64,000 nt of DNA, taken from the NCBI RefSeq assembly GCF_014200725.1, contig NZ_JACHCL010000002.1:992001-1056000 (forward strand), in the 5' to 3' direction. This stretch comes from Janthinobacterium silvisoli. Lineage in GTDB: Bacteria; Pseudomonadota; Gammaproteobacteria; Burkholderiales; Burkholderiaceae_D. The notes under the pieces are model-generated. The model ran no database searches, had not been told where the DNA came from, and saw only the letters and a program-made list of their open reading frames with translations. This document shows positions 59,001-64,000 of the stretch, piece by piece (the stretch's first letter is position 1; every line of letters begins with the position of its first letter). The position numbers were made by a program, and so were the translations under genes.

Positions 59001-62000
59001 CCAGGTTGTAGTTGCCAGCGTCCGTGCCGCCCAACACGATACCGCTGACATTGACGGTTTTGCCATTGCCGGCGTTCTTGTCGCTGAAGCTGGCGCTGGC
59101 ATTCGACAGCGTCAGGTTGTCGCCACCCACCATGCCGGCAAACGACGCTCCTGCCGTGTTCAGGCTGGCGGCCGTGCTGCCGTCATACACCTTGTTGCCG
59201 GCCACCAGACCGTTCACGCCGGTAATGCTTGCCTTGCTGATATCGGCGGTGCTGCTGGCGGTGGTATTGGTCAGGTTATAGTTACCCGCATCTGCTCCAC
59301 CGAGCGCGAGACCGCTGATATTGACCGTCTTGCCATTGCCGGCGTTCTTGTCGCTGAAGCTGCCGCTGGCGCTCGATACCGTCAGGTTGTCTCCACCCAC
59401 CATGCCGGCAAATGACGCGCCCGCCGCGTTCAGGCTGGCGGCAACAGTGCCGTCATAGACCTTGTTGCCAGCCAGAATACCGCTCACGCTGCTGACAGTC
59501 GCCTTGCTGATGTTGGCAGTGACATTTGTAGGATTGCTGATCGTATAATTACTAGCGAGACCAGTACCGTTCTGCAAGGTGGTGCCACTGACGGTCACCG
59601 ACTTGCCATTGCCGACATTTTTGTCGCTGAAGACACCCGTGCTGCCGCTGAAACCCAGCGTTTCACCATTGACCAGATTGCTCAAGGAACCACCGAACAA
59701 GAAGGCATCCGTCGTGGCGTCATAGATTTTATTAGCAGCCGTCATGCCAGAAATCGTCAATACCCTGGGCGTAATCGCGCCGACAATGCCGGTCGGTGCA
59801 GTCAGCGTATAGTTACTGGCCAGGCCAGTGCCATTGCTCAAGGTGTTCGGATTGACTGCCACGGCCTTGCCTGTACCGGCGTTCGCATCCGCGTACGTGC
59901 CGGCCAGGTTAGCCAGACTCAGTGTTTCATTGCCGACCAGGCCATTCAAGCTGCCGCCCGTAAAAGTGGCGCCGGTATTGCCGTCATACTGTTTGCTGGC
60001 GACGGACAAGCCACTCACGGTCAAGGCCTTGGGCGTGATATTGCCGGTCAGTGAGCCGGACGCCGTAATCACATAATTGCCGCCCGCGCTGCCAGTTCCC
60101 ACTGCGGTCACCGCGATGCCGTTACCAGCATTCTGGCTGGCAAACACACCCGTATTGAACTGCACGTTGCCGAGATCCTGGGCCAGCACGCCGCTCAAGC
60201 TGCCTCCGCTCAAGCTGGCGTTGGTCGTGCCATCATAAGCACGGTTGATCACCGTAGCGCCGCTCAGGGACACCCCGAGCTGTGCAATCGTCAGGGTGGC
60301 GGCATTATTGCTGATAACGTAGCCATGCTGGCCCGAATACAGACCGCCCGCCGTAATGGCATACGTGCCGGCGTTGATGGCGCTACCCGCCGCGCCATAG
60401 TTCAAGGTTCCCTGCAGCCGGCTATCGGTCAGGGTGGAATAGGTATACGTGGGCGCCGTCCAGCTATTGGTGCCATCGTAGGTCTTGCTGGCCGTCCCAT
60501 TGAAATTGACATACAACGGCGTCATGAATGAGCGCAGCAAGGGCGTGCTATTGCCGTCATACACGATCCAGGTGCCGCCCAGGTCCCAGCCGGCAGCGCT
60601 GAAGATGGACAGGGTTTTCAGCTGCGCCGTGCTCAAGCCTGTGCCGGTTGCGCTGCTTGCCTTGCCGCTGGCGATGCTATCCCAGAAATTACCGCTGGAC
60701 GCACCGCTATTGGTGCCCGCCAGCCCACCGGCATTGCTTGTACCGCTGACGACGCCGTTGGCATAGTTGTTGGTCAGCGTGCCAGCGTTGGCGCCCACCA
60801 GCCCACCACTACTGTCCGTGCCGCTCACGGCGCCGGAGGCATAATTATTGCTGACAGTGCCGGAACTGTAGCCCACCAGGCCACCCACCTGGGAAGCGCC
60901 AGTCACGCTGACCGTGCTGAAACTGCCGTTGACAGTACCGGCGTTACTGCCCACCAGGGCGCCCGTATAATTCTTGCCGGTAATACTGCCCCCCTCCAAT
61001 CCCACATTAGCGATGTATGCGTTGCTGGCGGTGGCGCCAAACAGACCGGCGTAATCGATGCCGGAACGGTTGACCACCAGGCCATAAATGGTATGCCCGG
61101 CACCATCGAACCTGCCGGCGAACGGTGTGGCGCCACTCGTCCCGACGGGAATGAAACTGCCGCCATTCCATACGTCCAGGGTGCTGCTGGCCGTGGTCGC
61201 CGCAGCGATATCGTTGGCCAGCACATATTGGGCAGTCAAACTCATGCCCATCAATTGCAGCTGGTGCGCCGAGCTAATCGTGTTCGACCATTCCGAAGCC
61301 AGCATCGGCAAGGTGGCGCCCGTGCCCGTAGTGCTGTTGAAGCTGCCATCGGTATTGACCATCACCCAGTTGTTGCCTGTCGCGCCGGCACTGGTGGTGA
61401 AATTAAAACCGGTGAAATTGGAGGCGCTTTTCATCTGCGTGCTGCTCAGGCCAGTGAAGGTGGCAGTGCCGGTGTTGAGTCCTATCGCGGATCCGGCATT
61501 GAGCGTGGTATTGTAAATGCCATTGACGATGCCATTCGGCGCCTGATTCTGGCCAGCCACGCCGCCAACATTGCTGGCGCCAGTGACTTTACCGCTGGAA
61601 TATACATTGGTCAGGCTACTGCGCCCGTTGGCGCTACCACCGGTGGTACTGTCATTCCAGCCGACCACGCCACCCACATTGCTGACACCGCTGACATTTC
61701 CGGTGGCATAACTGTTGAGGACTAATCCACCAGATTGATTAAAGCCGACTAATCCACCAACTTTGTCACCGGAAAGATTACTACCGGCAGGCCCTGCTGT
61801 TCCAGTGACGCCTGAAGTCGAATAACTATTGCTGATCGTGCCTGACACATTTTGGCCCACCAGGCCACCGATCTGGCTATGGCCTGTCACCGCACCGGTA
61901 GCGTAACTGTACTGGACGATGCCTTTAGCGCCACTTACAGCATCGTAACGGTTATAGCCAATCAAGCCCCCGGCCATTTGTCCACCAGTCACCGCGCCAG

Positions 62001-64000
62001 TGGCAAAGCTACTGGAAACCGTGCCAAAATTAAAAGCCACCAGGCCGCCAGCACTGCCCGTAGCGTCGCTGTTCACTGCACCAGTAGCCGAACTATTTGT
62101 AATGTTGCCGCTCAAAGCGTTATTACCCACCAGGCCACCGGCGCCATAAAACCCGGCAGACACCACAGTAGCACTGGAACGGCTATTGCTAATGCTCCCA
62201 TAGTTCAAGCCTACCAACCCTCCTGATGTGGTGATGTTGCTACCGCTGACATTTCCGCTCGAATAAGTATTATTGATCTGGCCGAAATTCTCACCCGCCA
62301 GCGCACCAGCACCCAAGTAAGAGCCTGCAGCACCGGTGATATTGGCGCCGATCAGGCCCAGGTTGCTCACCGAACCCGTGCTGCCGATCGAGCCGAACAG
62401 GCCAACATTGGCCTCTTGCCGATTGACGTACAGATTATTGACGACATGACCCAAGCCATCAAACCTGCCACTGAACTGCACGCCAGATCCGATAGGCACA
62501 AAACCACCGCCCCCCCAGCCAGCCGTCAAAGTAGCATCGATATTGCTACCCAAGACATAATTGCCGCCCAACGCACCATTAATGCCTTGCAAATCGTTGC
62601 CCGTCAGACTGCCTTGCGCACCCAGGCTATTAATCACCTGATACGTAATCACCGGACCGCTACTGCCCTGTTTGGTGCTGAAATTATTGCCTGAAGGCAG
62701 ATCCACTGCCGCCTTCACGTTGTAGGTGCTGCCCGTGCCGGCGGCCGAACTCTGGCCATATTCCAGCGCCAGGCTGGCCGTGCCGCTGCCGCGCATGGCG
62801 GTGTTGATATTGATATTGTTTTGCGCCGTCAGGGTCAGCTTGTTGGCCGACCAGGAAATCGTATCGTTGACGTTGATATTGCCCTGCGTGCCACTGCCGC
62901 CCGACACGCTCTGGATCTGCACATTGCTCGATTTGAGCATATTGCTAAAGAAGGCGCCCGTCTGGTCGCCACCGGACGCGGCAATATTGTAGTCGGTCGG
63001 ATCGATCAGCCAGGTGCCGGCCAGGCCCTTGGCCGCCGCCGTGGTCACCTTCAAGCCATCGTCGAGCTTGACGTGCGCGGCCGAGGTATCGATAAAGCCG
63101 CCATTGCCGCCCGTGGGGGCGCTGGCGTCCAGGGTGCCGGCCGCGTTCACCGTGCCGCTTTGCATGTCGCCCAGCAGTTTGATGGTGCCGCCGCGCGTGT
63201 CGATGGTATGTGCCTCGATGATGCCCGTGTTGTTGACCACGGTTTTCAGCAAGTCTCCGGCCGCCTGCGCGCTCAGCAGCACGCTGCCGCCATCGGCCTT
63301 GATCAAGCCGCCATTATTGACCAGCGCGCCGACCGCCCCTTCGTTGATGGCCACGTTGAGCAAGCCGTCGCCGGCCACGTCCAGCGTGATGGCGCGGCCA
63401 GCCGCCAGCGCAACCGATCCCAGGCGTGCCTGGATCGTGCCTTCATTCGACACATTGGCGCCCAGCAAGGCAACGTAACCACCGGGCGCGCTGATGCTGC
63501 CCTGGTTCAAGACCTTGCCGGTGCCATTACCACTGAATTGGTACTTGCCCGACATAAAGTCGTTATTGGAAATATCCAAGGTCGAGGCCACCAGGCCCGC
63601 CGTATTGACGGAGGCGCCCTGGCCGAACAGGATGCCGTTCGGGTTGACGATAAACACCTTGCCGTTGGCCGATAAGTTGCCCAGGATGCTGGTGCCGTCG
63701 CTGCCCAGCACCCGGTTCAAGGCCACCGCATTGCTGTTGGGCTGCTTGAACTGCACCGATTCGCCTTGGCCGATATTGAAGCTGGCCCAGTTGATGACGG
63801 CATTCTGGCTGCCCTGGTTGATCACGGTCGAGCCTGGTGCGCCATTGATCGTCGCCTGCCCCGCCACCACGTTACCGCCCGTCGGCCCCGCCAGGGCCAG
63901 CGAACCATAGCCCAGCATCAAGGCCGCCGCCATGCTGGTCAGCGCGAAATGCGCGCCGCCACCGCTGGCGCCGGGCAAGGAGCGCTTGCCGGCCGATTTG
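53083..64000 (-). CDS. Giant TPS-secreted adhesin with GLUG and YDG/MBG repeats (5' end beyond window)
   Basis: More than 3,631 residues. The frame stays open to the right edge (upstream codons read KSAGKRS), consistent with a truncated extended signal peptide, so the true start lies outside. A signal-peptide-like core (SMAAALMLGYGSLALA) is followed by a haemagglutinin-type TPS secretion domain with VFIVNPNGILFGQGASVNT. Then come GLUG repeats (about residues 525-1115) and about 26 YDG/MBG repeats of 86-94 residues (about 1155-3530). The C-terminus (SGNVISNVLPGLRLSVVNNG) has no cell-wall anchor. It is probably released or surface-held by a TpsB partner that is not in the window. Role in adhesion or biofilm is inferred from the domain type. 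Confidence 0.9.
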   Translation of the reverse strand, partial: KSAGKRSLPGASGGGAHFALTSMAAALMLGYGSLALAGPTGGNVVAGQATINGAPGSTVINQGSQNAVINWASFNIGQGESVQFKQPNSNAVALNRVLGSDGTSILGNLSANGKVFIVNPNGILFGQGASVNTAGLVASTLDISNNDFMSGKYQFSGNGTGKVLNQGSISAPGGYVALLGANVSNEGTIQARLGSVALAAGRAITLDVAGDGLLNVAINEGAVGALVNNGGLIKADGGSVLLSAQAAGDLLKTVVNNTGIIEAHTIDTRGGTIKLLGDMQSGTVNAAGTLDASAPTGGNGGFIDTSAAHVKLDDGLKVTTAAAKGLAGTWLIDPTDYNIAASGGDQTGAFFSNMLKSSNVQIQSVSGGSGTQGNINVNDTISWSANKLTLTAQNNININTAMRGSGTASLALEYGQSSAAGTGSTYNVKAAVDLPSGNNFSTKQGSSGPVITYQVINSLGAQGSLTGNDLQGINGALGGNYVLGSNIDATLTAGWGGGGFVPIGSGVQFSGRFDGLGHVVNNLYVNRQEANVGLFGSIGSTGSVSNLGLIGANITGAAGSYLGAGALAGENFGQINNTYSSGNVSGSNITTSGGLVGLNYGSISNSRSSATVVSAGFYGAGGLVGNNALSGNITNSSATGAVNSDATGSAGGLVAFNFGTVSSSFATGAVTGGQMAGGLIGYNRYDAVSGAKGIVQYSYATGAVTGHSQIGGLVGQNVSGTISNSYSTSGVTGTAGPAGSNLSGDKVGGLVGFNQSGGLVLNSYATGNVSGVSNVGGVVGWNDSTTGGSANGRSSLTNVYSSGKVTGASNVGGVAGQNQAPNGIVNGIYNTTLNAGSAIGLNTGTATFTGLSSTQMKSASNFTGFNFTTSAGATGNNWVMVNTDGSFNSTTGTGATLPMLASEWSNTISSAHQLQLMGMSLTAQYVLANDIAAATTASSTLDVWNGGSFIPVGTSGATPFAGRFDGAGHTIYGLVVNRSGIDYAGLFGATASNAYIANVGLEGGSITGKNYTGALVGSNAGTVNGSFSTVSVTGASQVGGLVGYSSGTVSNNYASGAVSGTDSSGGLVGANAGTLTNNYANGVVSGTSNAGGLAGTNSGASSGNFWDSIASGKASSATGTGLSTAQLKTLSIFSAAGWDLGGTWIVYDGNSTPLLRSFMTPLYVNFNGTASKTYDGTNSWTAPTYTYSTLTDSRLQGTLNYGAAGSAINAGTYAITAGGLYSGQHGYVISNNAATLTIAQLGVSLSGATVINRAYDGTTNASLSGGSLSGVLAQDLGNVQFNTGVFASQNAGNGIAVTAVGTGSAGGNYVITASGSLTGNITPKALTVSGLSVASKQYDGNTGATFTGGSLNGLVGNETLSLANLAGTYADANAGTGKAVAVNPNTLSNGTGLASNYTLTAPTGIVGAITPRVLTISGMTAANKIYDATTDAFLFGGSLSNLVNGETLGFSGSTGVFSDKNVGNGKSVTVSGTTLQNGTGLASNYTISNPTNVTANISKATVSSVSGILAGNKVYDGTVAASLNAAGASFAGMVGGDNLTVSSASGSFSDKNAGNGKTVNISGLALGGADAGNYNLTNTTASSTADISKASITGVNGLVAGNKVYDGSTAASLNTAGASFAGMVGGDNLTLSNASASFSDKNAGNGKTVNVSGIVLGGTDAGNYNLASNTANTTANISKASIASVSGIAAGNKVYDGSVTANLNTTGASFSGMVLGDNLTVSNASGSFSDKNAGSGKTVSISGIALGGTDAGNYSLTTTTASSIADISKATISGVSGLIAGNKVYDGTLGASLNVAGASFAGMVGGDNLTVSNASGSFSDKNAGNGKTVNISGIALGGTDSGNYNLASDMSSSTANISAKTLTLTGVNGNKVYDGTRDVTLAGGTLNGLVGSETLGLTAQGSYNDKNVGTNKPISVNGVTLSNGTGLASNYTVAAPSGVTGTITKASISNVTGLTALDKVYNGNLNVSLSPASAVINGKIAGDDVQLFSASGAFTDKNVGSNKTVNIAGITLSGSDLGNYNFINNTATATASITPKAVTLSGVTAGNKVYDGTTAAVLSGGNLIGVVSGETLNFSGGVGTFSDKNVGTGKVVTINGTVLQDGTGLASNYSFTSPGNLTANISKATINSVTSVGVNNKTYDGLTTATLTGAANFDGMMKGDSLTVAGSGAFSDKNAGTGKTVAASGITLTGTDAGNYILSNNKSSGTADIGKATINSVTSVGVNNKTYDGLTTATLTGAGTFDGMMKGDSLTVAGSGAFSDKNAGTGKTVAASGITLTGTDAGNYILANNASSGTADIGKATINSVTSVGVNNKTYDGLTTATLNGAATFDGMMKGDSLTVAGSGAFSDKNAGTGKTVAASGITLTGTDAGNYILANNASSGTADIGKATINSVTSVGVNNKTYDGLTTATLTGAATFDGMVKGDSLTVAGSGAFSDKNAGTGKTVAASGITLTGTDAGNYILSNNKSSGTADIGKATINSVTSVGVNNKTYDGLTTATLTGAATFDGMMKGDSLTVAGSGAFSDKNAGTNKAVAASGITLTGTDAGNYILANNASSGTADIGKATINSVTSVGVNNKTYDGLTTATLTGAATFDGMLKGDSLTVAGSGAFSDKNAGTGKAVAASGITLTGTDAGNYILSNNKSSGTADIGKATINSVTSVGVNNKTYDGLTTATLTGAGTFDGMMKGDSLTVAGSGAFSDKNAGTGKTVAASNITLSGADAGNYILANNASSGTADISKATINSVGGILAGNKVYDGNATASLNAGSASFDGIIGNDNLTVANASGSFSDKNAATGKTVSISGITLGGADAGNYNLASTNASTTADISKATISSVGGILASNKVYDGGTAASLNAGSASFAGIIGNDNLTVANASGSFSDKNAATGKTVSISGIALGGADAGNYNLASTNASTTADISKATINSVGGILASNKVYDGNATASLNAGSASFAGVIGNDNLTVANASGSFSDKNAANGKAVSISGITLGGADAGNYNLANTTAATTASITPKALTVVGQVAGNKVYDGNTVAQLVGGSLSGLVGSETLSIGGQTAAFSDKNAANAKTVTVSGTTLLDAGNGTTAGSASNYTVTNPTGLTASITPKALTVIGQVAGNKVYDGNTMAQLTGGSLSGLVGSETLSIGGQTAAFSDKNAANAKTVTVSGTTLLDGSGSASNYTVSNPTGLTASITPKVLAVIGQVASNKVYDGNTVAQLSGGSLIGLVGDETLSIGGQTANFGDKNAGNAKTVTVSGTTLLDGSGSASNYTVTNPTGLTASITPKALTVIGQVANNKVYDGNTVAQLIGGSLSGLVGSETLSIGGQVAAFSDKNAANAKTVTVSGTTLLDAGSGTTAGSASNYTVSNPTGLTASITPASISGISGIVAANKVYDGSTAASLNLSGASFNGMVAGDALSLAGGPVRGAFSDKNAATGKIVTISGLGLGGADAGNYILASNQAITTASISQAALTVKVDNAEKDQGRVNPPFSASYSGLVAGDTLASEVSGNLLFSTPATTGSPAGNYLVSASGQASNNYALNYVDGVLKVNPTEALQSAIASVIATIAVAPSQGNMVQADMIASGDTGPAAPGATAEKHADSNAPVVQLSGNVISNVLPGLRLSVVNNGLRLPIDVAAGVSQDSQ
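53887..54972 (-). repeat. Adhesin repeat array C (4 units)
   Basis: Four YDG units of about 87-94 residues starting KALTVVGQVAGNKVYDGNTV; internal linkers vary (a DAGNGTTAG-type insertion in units 1 and 4). Confidence 0.85.
54973..55782 (-). repeat. Adhesin repeat array B (3 x 270 bp)
   Basis: Three 90-residue YDG units (ATINSVGGILAGNKVYDG...), nearly identical, exactly 270 bp each. Confidence 0.92.
55783..57630 (-). repeat. Adhesin repeat array A (7 x 264 bp)
   Basis: Seven 88-residue YDG units (ATINSVTSVGVNNKTYDGLT...) in exact 264-bp register. They differ at few sites, for example ILSNNKSS in units 1, 4 and 6 versus ILANNASS in units 2, 3, 5 and 7. Confidence 0.95.
58423..59502 (-). repeat. 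Adhesin repeat array D (4 x 270 bp)
   Basis: Four 90-residue units (for example ATVSSVSGILAGNKVYDG, SITGVNGLVAGNKVYDG) in exact 270-bp register, more diverged from each other than array A. Confidence 0.9.

Noticed and set aside
55022-59281. Series of equal-length plus-strand frames (89 codons, 270 bp apart)
   Set aside because: They are antisense shadows of repeat arrays B and D, not a gene family.

Overview
The window looks like a chromosome segment of a betaproteobacterium of the Oxalobacteraceae, most likely Janthinobacterium or a close relative. This rests on high GC, the gene order flhD-flhC-(methyltransferase)-motA-motB-cheZ-like-cheY-cheA, several exported chitinases, a kynurenine operon, and a very large two-partner-secretion adhesin. 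No rRNA, tRNA or CRISPR array was seen. All assignments come from reading the sequence; no database search was run.

Layout. 1-6181 (minus): motility master regulator flhDC, a membrane-anchored methyltransferase, the motAB stator, a CheZ-like phosphatase, cheY, and cheA cut by the left edge. 6764-9480 (plus): kynurenine operon kynU-kynA with an RBBP9-type hydrolase. 9586-13290: an exported MORN/YwqK-like repeat protein, an exported protein of unknown function and a small membrane protein. 13364-20903: htpG, a MocR regulator divergent from an EamA exporter, a LysN-like aminotransferase, and a receiver-PAS-GGDEF protein. 20947-21036 is a long imperfect hairpin between convergent genes. 21075-24509: a Fur-controlled TonB receptor divergent from 3-hydroxybutyrate dehydrogenase.

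24580-27302 is an accessory island. A tyrosinase and a small exported companion lie between a decayed IS5-family transposase end and an IS66-like TnpA remnant. 27316-34963: an Aer-like chemoreceptor, a small exported protein, an S9 prolyl-oligopeptidase-type peptidase, and a LysR regulator divergent from an amidohydrolase and a YdcZ-type transporter. 34981-46309 is a polyol (mannitol-type) uptake and oxidation locus: binding protein, two permeases, ATPase, dehydrogenase and two paralogous AraC regulators, divergent from a LamB-type porin. The divergent promoter is dense with GATAC/GTATC half-sites. A phytase-like esterase lipoprotein lies downstream.

46381-51826 is a chitin-degradation locus of three lipoprotein chitinases, one GH18 and two duplicated GH19. 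The duplicated GH19 promoters keep two short identical blocks at matching distances from the start codons. 52127-64000: a PAPS-type sulfotransferase and the 3' 10.9 kb of a giant TPS adhesin. Its repeat region has about 26 YDG/MBG units, including a tandem array of seven nearly identical 264-bp units.

How it fits together: motility and chemotaxis, cyclic-di-GMP signalling, chitin hydrolysis, polyol uptake and a large surface adhesin suggest a soil or water bacterium that colonises chitinous or plant/fungal surfaces. The most notable observations are the tyrosinase island between IS scars, the conserved chitinase promoter elements, the attenuator-like hairpin directly upstream of the GH18 gene, the recently amplified adhesin repeats, and the hydrolase in the kyn operon that could be an unrecognised formamidase.
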